Below, one piece after another: positions 1-8,269 of a DNA stretch of 64,000 nucleotides (the stretch's first letter is position 1; each line of letters begins with the position of its first letter). A model generated the notes under the pieces. It had not been told where the DNA came from. It saw only the letters and a list, made by a program, of their open reading frames with translations, and made no database searches. The translations under genes were made by a program, and so were the position numbers. This DNA comes from Bacteroidales bacterium UBA1181 (lineage in GTDB: Bacteria; Bacteroidota; Bacteroidia; Bacteroidales; Paludibacteraceae), in the NCBI GenBank assembly GCA_002310215.1, contig DBYR01000042.1, positions 200,460 through 264,459 of the forward strand, given 5' to 3'.

Positions 1-1
1 C

Positions 2-436
2 TTTCTGCGTGAGGTGGCGCATTATTTGGAGATCAAGTATTGGGACTTCACCGCCTTTTTGTACAAATATGAGTACATGAAAAAGGAACAAAATGAACAA
101 AAACAACAGAAACAACAAAAAGAGGATCAGAAGCGTGCGAAAAAGAAAAAACGGACGGAAAGTGAAGAAAATGAGCGTCGTAAAACGCATGAGACTCGTT
201 TCGAGAATGTCACGAACACCCGCACGAAGGAGGCTCTCCAACTTCTGGAAATCACGGAGAATGCGGACGAGCAGGAGATTAAATCCGCCTACCGCAAATT
301 GGTGAAGAGGTACCACCCAGACACGCTTCCCGCTAACGTCTCCGAAAAGGAGAGGGAGGAGGCTACCGAACGCTTCCGCTCAATCCATGAGGCTTATGAA
401 TTTCTGTTAGAACAAGTTGTGCTCTTAAAAAAATAA
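2..436 (+). CDS. DnaJ-domain protein, C-terminal part (5' end outside window)
   Basis: The frame is open to the left edge, so the gene starts upstream; a GTG at 14 is in frame but is probably internal. A charged, Gln/Lys-rich linker (about residues 22-60 counted from that GTG) leads to a C-terminal J domain with the HPD tripeptide at about 101-103, in the context KRYHPDT. J domains stimulate the ATPase of DnaK-type Hsp70s. A C-terminal J domain after a helical N-terminal part recalls DjlA/TerB-type co-chaperones, but the N-terminal domain cannot be seen. It converges on the next gene with only 10 bp between the stops and no obvious terminator. Confidence 0.8.
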   Translation, partial: FLREVAHYLEIKYWDFTAFLYKYEYMKKEQNEQKQQKQQKEDQKRAKKKKRTESEENERRKTHETRFENVTNTRTKEALQLLEITENADEQEIKSAYRKLVKRYHPDTLPANVSEKEREEATERFRSIHEAYEFLLEQVVLLKK

Positions 437-446
437 GGGCTTGTAA

Positions 447-1592
447 TTATGCGAAGAAAATATAGATGATGCTGATTAGGTATAGCAGATCCGCATAAAA
501 ATATTCTTTTACAAAACACAAGTAGTCTTTGCGTGTAATAGCAACGTCATATCTGTCCGAGATGGTTTTGTTGTAGTAATGGAGGAAGGTAATGAATAAT
601 ATCGCTATACATATAGATAGAAAGATGCCTAAGCTATCTGTTTTTGTGATTATGAGCTCAACAATTGCCCTTAAAGTTTGAAAAGAAAGAAAAACCACTG
701 AGAATACAGAGCTTGATGCACCATTTTTGATGATGAACTTAGTGTTTGTATCTGTATGGGTTTCAGTGTTTTGTGGAAAAATGTTGAAAACGGTCTCTGG
801 ATCGGAATAGAGTTCCGGATTTTTCTCTTTCAGATTCTTATAGAACCATTCGTCTTCGGATTTCGAATCAAAGTAATCTTTTAGCGTGTAAAATTCCTCC
901 GTTGTCAGGAAATGGTTCACGCAGATTCTTTTCAAGTCAGTCTCTTCGCCTCTATTGATGTTGCCATCCATGTAGGCCAGTTGGAAAAGTAGGTACGAAA
1001 GGTATTTCTTTTGCTCTTCATTGAGGTAATCCACTAATGATAGGGCAATTTCCTTGACATGCTCGTCGGGCAAACTGAAGAACTCTTCGCGATTGTGCAT
1101 TCCTCCATATACGGAATAATCCTTCCTTCTTTTCAAATCACGGAGCCATCCTTGGGGGTTGATGTAGGTTCGTCTTATTTTTTTTATGTATGTGAAAATC
1201 TTTTCGTTGAGGGTGACAGAATTTAATGCGGTGTGTCTGAACACGAGATCGTCGACGATAGTGTCGATGTTTGTGCTTTTGTCGAATGATGTCCGGATGT
1301 AATTGACGACAAACGCTAATTTGTTGGCATACATCTCTTTCTTGTCGCTCTGCAAGAGCTTACACATGAGTAGAACGACCGTTCTGTTCAGTAGATTTTT
1401 ATCCATTCGTGTGGCTTCGTAGAGCTTCTTTTCATCCCGTCGCTCAAACACGAATATGTTTCCTTTCAATAGAAAATACAATGTGAGTATAGCGTATATG
1501 GCACAAAAAAATACTTGAAACACATCGTAGTCTCTCCCGATTATGGATAAAATATTCATGTATGACATTTGGAATAACATTGTGATATCCAT
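447..1592 (-). CDS. TerB-like domain membrane protein
   Basis: A protein of 381 residues when started at the ATG at 1592. The frame is open further upstream, but that part lies over the FAD gene and reads as low-quality Arg/Pro-rich sequence, while 1592 has an A/G-rich stretch (aagaaagag) just before it. It has a hydrophobic segment near the N terminus (about residues 20-43), a soluble middle, and two C-terminal hydrophobic segments. The middle has a TerB-like helix pattern (LLFQLAYMDGNINRGEETDL), a fold linked to tellurite resistance and stress modules. Last gene of the minus-strand operon, 10 bp after the FAD gene. Exact function unknown. Confidence 0.72.
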   Translation of the reverse strand: MDITMLFQMSYMNILSIIGRDYDVFQVFFCAIYAILTLYFLLKGNIFVFERRDEKKLYEATRMDKNLLNRTVVLLMCKLLQSDKKEMYANKLAFVVNYIRTSFDKSTNIDTIVDDLVFRHTALNSVTLNEKIFTYIKKIRRTYINPQGWLRDLKRRKDYSVYGGMHNREEFFSLPDEHVKEIALSLVDYLNEEQKKYLSYLLFQLAYMDGNINRGEETDLKRICVNHFLTTEEFYTLKDYFDSKSEDEWFYKNLKEKNPELYSDPETVFNIFPQNTETHTDTNTKFIIKNGASSSVFSVVFLSFQTLRAIVELIITKTDSLGIFLSICIAILFITFLHYYNKTISDRYDVAITRKDYLCFVKEYFYADLLYLISIIYIFFA

Positions 1593-1602
1593 CTCTTTCT
1601 TG

Positions 1603-3168
1603 TTATTTCTTTTGTTCGCCGATTCTTTCCGCACACAATATTCCGTCCATGGCGGAGGAGGTGATTCCTCCCGCATAGCCGGCTCCCTCGCCGCAAGGGT
1701 AGAGCCCTTTGATCTGCACATGCTGCATCGTCTCCGGGTCACGCGGAATGCGGACGGGTGAGGAGGTGCGTGACTCCACCCCGATGATGACGGCGTCGTT
1801 CGTGAGATATCCTCTCATCTTTTTGTCGAAATCCTTGAAGCCCAATTGCAGGCGCTCCCTGATGAATTTAGGCATCCATTTGTGCATGTCGGATGGTACG
1901 ATGCCTGGAAGATAGGAGGTCTCCGGCAGTGAAGCGGAAGGCCTTCCGTTCACGAAATCGAGCAGCCTCTGTGCGGGCGCCACCGCCATCCCGCCACCGT
2001 TCTGGTAGGAGAGCCTTTCGTACTCTTCCTGGAACTTCAAGCCAGCCAACGCTCCGAACTGCTCGTAGTCTTTGAGGTCCTCCGGCCTGATTTCCACCAC
2101 GATGGCTGCGTTCGCGAAGGGTGAGTTACGGTGGGAAGGGGACATACCGTTGACGACACATTCGCCCTCACCCGTGGAGGCGGGTACGATGAAACCTCCC
2201 GGACACATGCAGAAGGAGTATACGCCTCGTTCCTTCACTTGCGTGACGACGTTGTAGGCGGCTGAGGGAAGGTATTTCCCCCGCTCCTTGCGATGGTATT
2301 GTATGCTGTCGATAAGCGCTTGCTTGTGCTCCACGCGGACGCCCATGGCGAACCCTTTGCACTCCATGAGGATGCCCTCTTGGTGGAGTAGGGTATAGAT
2401 GTCACGTGACGAATGACCGGTGGCCAAGATGATGTTGTCGGCGAAGAATCGCTCTCCATCGGCTGTCTCCACGCCTTCCACATGGTCTCCCTTCGTCAGG
2501 ATCTTGGTCATTTTCTTCTCGAAATGGATTTCACCGCCATGATGGAGGATGGTGTCCCGCATGTTCTTGATGACGACCGGCAGACGGTCCGTCCCAATGT
2601 GCGGATGCGCCTCGTAGAGTATCTCGTCCTGCGCTCCATGCTGGTGGAAGGTGAGCAGGATGCGGCTGCAATCCCCCTTCTTCTTTGAGCGGGTGAAGAG
2701 CTTGCCGTCGGAGAAGGTGCCGGCGCCGCCCTCCCCGAAACAGTAGTTGGATTCCAGGTTCAGTCCGTTGTTACGGTTGAGTTGGGCGATGTCTTTCTTA
2801 CGTTCGCTCACCTCCTTGCCTCGCTCGATGATAACCGGTTTGAGCCCTAACTCGATGAGACGAAGGGCTGCGAAAAGGCCTGCTGGACCCGCACCGATAA
2901 TGAGTACGGACTCTCCCTTCGAGACGTCCTGGTAATGGAACGGGTAGGTGATAGGCTCCGGTTGCGTCCCTTGGGTATAGACATTCACGCATAGGTTGAT
3001 CTTCACCTGCGTGCGGGAACGCGCGTCGATCGATTTGCGGACAATCCGCACGGTCGTCACTTGGCTGGGCGCGACGTGGATCTTTTGGGCGACCTGCTCC
3101 TTCAGCAGGACCTCTTCTCCCGCCTGTTCGGGCAATACGGTGAGTTGTATGTTGGGTAAAAAAGCCAT
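1603..3168 (-). CDS. FAD-dependent dehydrogenase (COG2509-like)
   Basis: A 521-residue flavoprotein. An N-terminal segment of about 85 residues precedes a Rossmann dinucleotide-binding motif, GAGPAGL, at residues 92-98, followed by an acidic residue closing the second strand (VIIERG). The conserved FGEGGAGTFSDGK stretch and the C-terminal GEGAGYAGGI(T)SSAMDG match the uncharacterised FAD-dependent dehydrogenase family COG2509 as I remember it. Substrate unknown; probably cytosolic. It lies 15 bp after the response regulator, in the same operon. Confidence 0.85.
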   Translation of the reverse strand: MAFLPNIQLTVLPEQAGEEVLLKEQVAQKIHVAPSQVTTVRIVRKSIDARSRTQVKINLCVNVYTQGTQPEPITYPFHYQDVSKGESVLIIGAGPAGLFAALRLIELGLKPVIIERGKEVSERKKDIAQLNRNNGLNLESNYCFGEGGAGTFSDGKLFTRSKKKGDCSRILLTFHQHGAQDEILYEAHPHIGTDRLPVVIKNMRDTILHHGGEIHFEKKMTKILTKGDHVEGVETADGERFFADNIILATGHSSRDIYTLLHQEGILMECKGFAMGVRVEHKQALIDSIQYHRKERGKYLPSAAYNVVTQVKERGVYSFCMCPGGFIVPASTGEGECVVNGMSPSHRNSPFANAAIVVEIRPEDLKDYEQFGALAGLKFQEEYERLSYQNGGGMAVAPAQRLLDFVNGRPSASLPETSYLPGIVPSDMHKWMPKFIRERLQLGFKDFDKKMRGYLTNDAVIIGVESRTSSPVRIPRDPETMQHVQIKGLYPCGEGAGYAGGITSSAMDGILCAERIGEQKK

Positions 3169-3183
3169 TTCGATTCTCCTTGT

Positions 3184-3918
3184 TTAGTTGGCTAACATCC
3201 TCTTGTCGATGAACTCCTGGAATACGTTTTTGTAGGAGTCGGAGACAGGAATGTAGGTCTTCCCGAAGATGATTCTATTACGCTCCACTTCCCTGATTTT
3301 GCTTGCGTTCACGATGTAGGAGCGGTGGACGCGCAGGAACTGGCTGGCTGGGAGCGTGGTCTCCAGCGACTTCATGCTCATCAGCGAGAGGATAGGGTAT
3401 TGCTGGTCTTCCAGGAATATCTTCACGTAATCCTTCATGCCTTCGATGTAGAGGATCTTGTCGAACTGCACCTGCACAAGTTTGTAATCCGTCTTCACGA
3501 AGATCGACCTTTCCGTCTCGGTCTGTTCCGTGGCGGCTGGTTTATTAGCGTTAGCGGCCATCTCGAACCAACTCAACGCCTTATTGGCGGCTTGCAGGAA
3601 ATCGTCGTAGCTGATGGGTTTCAACAGATAGTCCAAGGCATTCACCTTGAATCCATCCAAGGCATATTGCTGGAAGGCGGTGGTGAAGATCACCTTTGTC
3701 TTGTCACCGATGAGCTTCGAGAACTCCAAGCCGTTCATCTCCGGCATTTGGATGTCGAGGAACATCAGGTCAGGCGTGTTCTCAGCAAAGGCTTTCGCGG
3801 CTTCCACTGCGCTTGAGTAGCTCCCAATCAGGTTCAGGAAAGGGGTTTTCTTCACGTAAGATTCGATGAGTCCCAAAGCCAATGGCTCGTCGTCTACTAC
3901 GATACAATTGAGTGTCAT
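3184..3918 (-). CDS. LytTR-family response regulator
   Basis: 244 residues. The N-terminal receiver domain has acidic residues D9/D10 and phospho-acceptor D55 in FLDIQMPEMNG, followed by K in LLKPIS. The C-terminal LytTR DNA-binding domain (about residues 145-240) has the FLRVHRSYIVNASKI signature. Its start overlaps the kinase stop by 4 bp (ATGA), so the two form a two-component pair. LytTR regulators often control surface or extracellular functions; target genes are not evident here. Confidence 0.93.
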   Translation of the reverse strand: MTLNCIVVDDEPLALGLIESYVKKTPFLNLIGSYSSAVEAAKAFAENTPDLMFLDIQMPEMNGLEFSKLIGDKTKVIFTTAFQQYALDGFKVNALDYLLKPISYDDFLQAANKALSWFEMAANANKPAATEQTETERSIFVKTDYKLVQVQFDKILYIEGMKDYVKIFLEDQQYPILSLMSMKSLETTLPASQFLRVHRSYIVNASKIREVERNRIIFGKTYIPVSDSYKNVFQEFIDKRMLAN

Positions 3919-5114
3919 GCGTTCTCCTCCTTTTTCGTGTTAATGATTAATAATGAGTGATATACATCACCCTCCACACCATATTCGAAGACGTGCGAAT
4001 TCGGGTATATGAGTTCCAGCCTTCTTTTCGTGTTCTCCATGCCGATGCCCGAACCGCTCTTGTCGTGCTCGGCGGATTTCGGGAAATAGCTGTTCCGCAG
4101 CTCGCATCGTACGGTGTTTGCCTCGGTTTCCTTGATGGAGAACTCTATGAATGACGATTGGTTGTTGGATATTCCATGCTTGAAAGCGTTCTCTATCAAA
4201 GATATGAAGAGAAGCGGGGCGATCGGCATCGTCGGGTCGAGGGAGACATCCGTCGTGACATCCACCCTGACGGAACTGCTCAACCGGAGTCTCATCAGTT
4301 TGACGTAGTTATTGATGAAATCGATCTCCTTTTGTATCGGCACATACTGCTGTCCGTCATCGTAAAGGACATAGCGCAACATCTTGCTGAGGTCCATGAC
4401 CGCCTCCTGCGACTTCTCCGGGCTGATGGCGATCAACGCATAGATGTTGTTCAGCGTATTGAACAGGAAGTGCGGGTTGATTTGGCTCTTCAGGTTCTTC
4501 AGCTCCGCCTCCACCTTCTGTTTCTCCTCCTCCTGACGTTTCTCTTCAGTCTGGAACCACCTTGATGTTGTCTTGATGGCGACCGCGATGCCAGCCATGC
4601 AGATGAAAGAGAAGATATCAGTGATGATATGCCACCATCTGAAACGTTTACGGTCTCTTTGGATGTTTTTGGAGATGTCCGTTTTAACGGTAGGGACCTC
4701 CACCTGTTCTTTGACAATGATGGAAGACTCGCTCTGTTTTAGTTCTTTGATTTCCTTCTCCAACAGTTCGATTTTCTCTTGTAGACGGACACTGCGCGGC
4801 TGTATGTCCGGCGTCAGATAATTCTGCCAACAATAACTCAATCCGCAAAGCAAGGCGATGAGCACCAAGTTATGCGTGATATAACTTTTTAACCGGTTGG
4901 CGAACACGAATTTTTCTATCAACCAACAATAGTTGACGTAAAAAACAATCATGAAGGAGATAGGCGTGCAGACGTTCTTCCACCAGTAAATGACCCATTG
5001 GTTATCGTCGCTTCTGCTATAAAAGAAGATTGGAATGACGAATATTAGTAGCCACGCTATCACATGGATCGAAATGATGAACTCTTTTTTGTGTGGAAAT
5101 ATGGATTTACTCAT
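3915..5114 (-). CDS. LytS/YesM-type sensor histidine kinase
   Basis: 399 residues. About four membrane segments (near residues 13-32, 47-64, 82-98, 160-182), with a Glu/Lys-rich coiled stretch between the third and fourth, then a His_kinase domain with phospho-acceptor H215 in QINPHFLFNTLN and an ATPase domain with SLIENAFKHGI and GIGMENTKRRL. This is the usual partner of LytTR regulators. Its start overlaps the end of the upstream EEP-family gene by 8 bp. Confidence 0.92.
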   Translation of the reverse strand: MSKSIFPHKKEFIISIHVIAWLLIFVIPIFFYSRSDDNQWVIYWWKNVCTPISFMIVFYVNYCWLIEKFVFANRLKSYITHNLVLIALLCGLSYCWQNYLTPDIQPRSVRLQEKIELLEKEIKELKQSESSIIVKEQVEVPTVKTDISKNIQRDRKRFRWWHIITDIFSFICMAGIAVAIKTTSRWFQTEEKRQEEEKQKVEAELKNLKSQINPHFLFNTLNNIYALIAISPEKSQEAVMDLSKMLRYVLYDDGQQYVPIQKEIDFINNYVKLMRLRLSSSVRVDVTTDVSLDPTMPIAPLLFISLIENAFKHGISNNQSSFIEFSIKETEANTVRCELRNSYFPKSAEHDKSGSGIGMENTKRRLELIYPNSHVFEYGVEGDVYHSLLIINTKKEENA

Positions 5115-6156
5115 GGTTGATAATGTCTAAGTCTAAAAAAATGGGTAAATGATCGCTATATCCGTAGGCATAGAAGGTTCCCATGAAAGCACGTTTGGGC
5201 GCTTTGCCGGTCTTGTCCTCTTTCAGCAGAAAATCCTCTTGGCATATATGAATATCATTGGTGGTGGTGTGGATGGAGTGCCTAGGATCCAAAAGTGCGC
5301 CAGAGACGATCAGATGGTCCAGCATGCCCCATTCCCCTTCGAATTTATGGCTCCCGCAGTCTCCTCTCTCCGCAAATTGTTCGCAGAGGTTATAGAGTTT
5401 GCCGTTGGCGGTTGTCCCGTCCGGCTTCTCCACCCCTAACACCTGCTTGATGCTTGCGTTGTAAGGGTAGTCGTTGAAGTCGCCCATGATGATGATATTG
5501 CACTGAGGGTTAACGGTCAGCAGACTATCCGTCACCGTGCGAAGCGCTTTGGCGGCGGCGAAACGTTTGTGCTCGGATTCGAGTTCCCCTCCGTAACGGG
5601 AAGGCCAGTGATTCACGAAGACGTGTAGCGTGTCTCCATTGAAGAGGATGCCGGTGGCATGGAGGATGTCGCGTGTCGGGCGACCCTCTTCGATCGGCAC
5701 ATGGATGTAATCGTCACGAATGATCTTGAACTGGGAAGGAAGGTAGGCGAGGGCCACGTCCACGCCACGTTGGTCGGGAGAGTCTTTGTGGACGAACTGA
5801 TAGCCGCAGATCTTCAGTTGGGTGTGTTGCGTCAGGTCCGTCAGCACCTTCTTGTTTTCCACCTCGCAAAGCCCGATGATTACGGGTTTTGTCCATCCTC
5901 CAGCGGCGGTGATGGCTCTTGATATGTTATTCAGTTTGTTTTTATATTTCCCTTCGGTCCATTGGTGTTCCCCTTCCGGTGTGAAGGAATCATCGTCCGT
6001 CAAGGGGTCGTTTTCGCAATCGAAGAGGTTTTCAACGTTGTAGCTGACGATGCGGATGGTTTCGTGCGGCTGATCGGAGGCGAAACAAGGAATGGCTACT
6101 GCAGAGAAGCAGCAGAGGCAGATGCGTAATGATAATTTGATCGATCTCAATTCCAT
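5107..6156 (-). CDS. Secreted endonuclease/exonuclease/phosphatase-family protein
   Basis: 349 residues with a signal peptide (cleavage probably after about residue 26, CFASDQ). EEP-fold motifs are present: SYNVENLFD near the mature N terminus, GLCEVEN, NHWPSR, MGDFND and a C-terminal YSDHLPI. These supply the metal-binding Asn/Glu and catalytic His/Asp of the family. Whether the substrate is nucleic acid, phospholipid or another phosphodiester cannot be told. It lies 12 bp downstream of the beta-helix lipoprotein. Confidence 0.88.
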   Translation of the reverse strand: MELRSIKLSLRICLCCFSAVAIPCFASDQPHETIRIVSYNVENLFDCENDPLTDDDSFTPEGEHQWTEGKYKNKLNNISRAITAAGGWTKPVIIGLCEVENKKVLTDLTQHTQLKICGYQFVHKDSPDQRGVDVALAYLPSQFKIIRDDYIHVPIEEGRPTRDILHATGILFNGDTLHVFVNHWPSRYGGELESEHKRFAAAKALRTVTDSLLTVNPQCNIIIMGDFNDYPYNASIKQVLGVEKPDGTTANGKLYNLCEQFAERGDCGSHKFEGEWGMLDHLIVSGALLDPRHSIHTTTNDIHICQEDFLLKEDKTGKAPKRAFMGTFYAYGYSDHLPIFLDLDIINHE

Positions 6157-6168
6157 GTTTCGTTTCTA

Positions 6169-7686
6169 TTAGTCTGTGGATTCAGTCTCCGTCTCCTCCG
6201 TCTTTACGACGATTTGGTAGGCGCCCATTTCTGGAGCAGCTTCCACGTTTCTCTCTACGCCATCCTTGTCCGTCTTGTAAGCCTCGTTGCGCAGGACTAA
6301 TCCAAGGTCGCCTTTCTCTTTGCACGGAGAATCCTCGCTCAGGTGTAAATCGTATAGATAGTGGGTGTTGTCCACAAGTTGGAATCTCGGGTTCTCGTTG
6401 GCGATGACAACGTTGAAACGTTTCTGGTCCTTCTCCATCTGGTCCGGCGTGATGTCAGTGAATATGAGGGAATGGTCAAACCGGAAGTCGAGCGAGTCAA
6501 TGGACGATTGTACCTGGAATAGTATCTCGTCCCACATCTCCGCAGGTCTTGTAGTGTCGCCAGCCACGATACAGTTATTGAACGTGGCCTTGAATGGTAT
6601 TTCGGACGCTGAGTTCGTGTTCCCATCCAAGTTGGACAATGTGAGCGCGTATGGATATCCTCCGGACTTCCTGCCTATGAAAGAGATGGTGCAATGGTCG
6701 AATTGGTGATAGCCTCCAAGTAAGACGACGCATCCGTTGTTGCTGTTCGAGAATATTGAGTTATAGGCGTATACATTCCTGTTATGAGTTGTGAGACACG
6801 CTTTGTACGTGTTGTGTATTTGACTGTTGGAGATGATTAGGGTGTAGTCTTCTTCACTGGACATGGCCGAGTCCATCTCGATACCAAAAGCACCGCCACG
6901 GATAAACGCGTGGTCAATTCGGTTACCCGTACTAATCGAGGAGATTCGGATGCCTCCCCATTGGTTGCTTTCCTGGTCGTACAGTTTGTCTTTCCAGATA
7001 TAATCTTTCCTGTCGGTGCGGAAGATAACCTCTTTTTCGACGGAACCATCGATGACGAGGGTGCCGTCGACCAACATCGTCGCATTCCTTTTCATGTATA
7101 GCGTAGTACCCTCCTTGATGGTCAGCGTAACGGCGGAGTCCACAATGATGGAATCATAGATGAGGAATGGCCTTTCGTCGGTCCAAGTGGTGTCCTTGGT
7201 GATGTGGATCTTTTCTCTCAGGTGGTTGGCGTCCTGGCTATAGGCGGAGAGGATGATGCGTTGATAGTTGCCGTTGTAAAGGAATCTGATCTCATCCTCG
7301 ATGAGTAGGGGAGCATTTTCCTCGTGTACGTCCGCCACGATTTGCACAAAGACGAAGAGGCTGTCGCCCGAACGGAGCTCGACGTTCGAGAAGGAAGTGC
7401 CGGATTTCCCGTTTATGTTGATTTTGAAATAATTGAGCGATGAATTCAACGTGATGGATGCAATTTTGATGGCCTCCTCCGTTTTGTTGTAGATTTTAAA
7501 TGCGGCGGTCGGACTAATGGTCTGGGAGATCACGGTATCGAACAGGAGCGAATCTGGCATTGTCAGTTTATACTCAGGGTCGGTCGTGAACTCATCCTTG
7601 CAGCCGTTGAGGGGTAGAGATAGCAGGAGCAGGAGTAATCCGGCGAATACACTGCTGAAAAAAAACATCAAATTGTTTACCTTCAT
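6169..7686 (-). CDS. Right-handed beta-helix lipoprotein
   Basis: 505 residues. The N-terminal signal peptide ends in a lipobox (LNGC, Cys29), predicting a lipid-anchored envelope protein. After an Ig-like N-terminal region, residues of about 190-390 show short repeated turns (GTTLYMKRNATMLVDGTL and similar, then NSQIHNT and NSIFSNS) typical of parallel beta-helix proteins. Substrate or partner unknown; such proteins often contact polysaccharides or the cell surface. First gene of the minus-strand operon. Confidence 0.82.
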   Translation of the reverse strand: MKVNNLMFFFSSVFAGLLLLLLSLPLNGCKDEFTTDPEYKLTMPDSLLFDTVISQTISPTAAFKIYNKTEEAIKIASITLNSSLNYFKININGKSGTSFSNVELRSGDSLFVFVQIVADVHEENAPLLIEDEIRFLYNGNYQRIILSAYSQDANHLREKIHITKDTTWTDERPFLIYDSIIVDSAVTLTIKEGTTLYMKRNATMLVDGTLVIDGSVEKEVIFRTDRKDYIWKDKLYDQESNQWGGIRISSISTGNRIDHAFIRGGAFGIEMDSAMSSEEDYTLIISNSQIHNTYKACLTTHNRNVYAYNSIFSNSNNGCVVLLGGYHQFDHCTISFIGRKSGGYPYALTLSNLDGNTNSASEIPFKATFNNCIVAGDTTRPAEMWDEILFQVQSSIDSLDFRFDHSLIFTDITPDQMEKDQKRFNVVIANENPRFQLVDNTHYLYDLHLSEDSPCKEKGDLGLVLRNEAYKTDKDGVERNVEAAPEMGAYQIVVKTEETETESTD

Positions 7687-7704
7687 TGTCTAAATCTTTG
7701 GCTT

Positions 7705-7712
7705 CAAAGTTA
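7705..7712 (-). promoter_or_regulatory. -7 box (TAACTTTG) of the minus-strand operon
   Basis: Read on the minus strand this is TAACTTTG, an exact match to the Bacteroidetes -7 consensus TAnnTTTG. It lies about 19 bp before the ATG at 7686. No good -33 TTTG is at ideal spacing, so the assignment rests on the -7 box and the position. Confidence 0.5.
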
Positions 7713-7899
7713 ACGATTAAAACGACACGAAATAGTTTGTGTCAATAAAAAAAAGCTTTTGACGGATGTCGTGAGGCGAATTACCCCCCAACATATATAT
7801 GTATTTTGTGGTTGTTGAAAAAATATAGTTCTATTAATCAAAAACTTACATCTTTGTTCATTGACAAACATTATTATTGGATTAATTATTTCGATTATA

Positions 7900-7932
7900 T
7901 TTGTTTTTGTTGAAATTTTTGCACTAATTTTG
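7900..7932 (+). promoter_or_regulatory. Promoter of polysaccharide locus 1
   Basis: TTTG at 7900-7903, a 21-bp spacer, then TAATTTTG at 7925-7932. This fits the Bacteroidetes sigma-ABfr consensus in both boxes and in spacing. Transcription should start near 7939, giving a leader of about 300 nt before the first gene. No inverted repeats bracket it, so there is no sign of an invertible promoter. Confidence 0.72.
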
Positions 7933-8069
7933 TAGTCGAATATTGGATTGTGTATGTCTTTACAACAGTCTCAAGGTTACGGTTCTTATGAATGATGTGC
8001 GTAGTCGTGCATCGGCCGAGTTTCGGGATTTTTGCTTAAGCGCAAATATTAGCGAACGACCTTGGAATG

Positions 8070-8186
8070 CTCGCAATGTTATTTTTGCGAGGAGAGAAAG
8101 GTATATACATTTCATATTGTTTCTAAAGGATTTCGGTTGTTGTCGTTCCCTGTAGTTTGGCAAATAATTACGGCTGTCATTGCGAG
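8070..8186 (+). promoter_or_regulatory. Leader RNA with competing stems, possible attenuator
   Basis: CTCGCAATG (8070-8078) can pair in two exclusive ways. Its first seven bases pair with TTGCGAG at 8085-8091 (7 bp, 8-nt loop). Alternatively all nine pair with CATTGCGAG at 8178-8186. There is no U-run after either stem, so this is not a classical intrinsic terminator. The CATTGCGAG word also resembles a dispersed genomic repeat known from several phyla, which would be a non-regulatory explanation. Confidence 0.4.
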
Positions 8187-8269
8187 GGATGAGAATAGGT
8201 TTAGGGAATACAAGGTTGTTTATAAATGCTTAACACATACGATGTATGTTTGATTTAAAGTCTTTTTTG

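Larger units (their letters stand above)
7687..8269. other. Divergent intergenic region and locus 1 leader
   Basis: About 580 bp between the minus-strand operon and locus 1. It holds promoters for both directions, a perfect 12-bp palindrome ACATATATATGT (7791-7802), and a leader of about 300 nt with competing hairpins (8070-8186). I see no credible gene: the short frames in it have atypical composition and no recognisable product. Confidence 0.6.

Noticed and set aside
1593..1742. N-terminal extension of the TerB-like protein
   Set aside because: The extra 50 residues overlap the FAD gene's coding end, are Arg/Pro-rich shadow sequence, and a better-placed ATG exists at 1592.
7791..7932. Invertible promoter for locus 1
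   Set aside because: Searched by eye for inverted repeats on both sides of the promoter; only an isolated 12-bp palindrome was found, and no recombinase gene is in the window.
7943..8155. 70-codon frame in the locus 1 leader
   Set aside because: Odd composition, no recognisable protein and overlap with the hairpin region; reads better as an untranslated leader.
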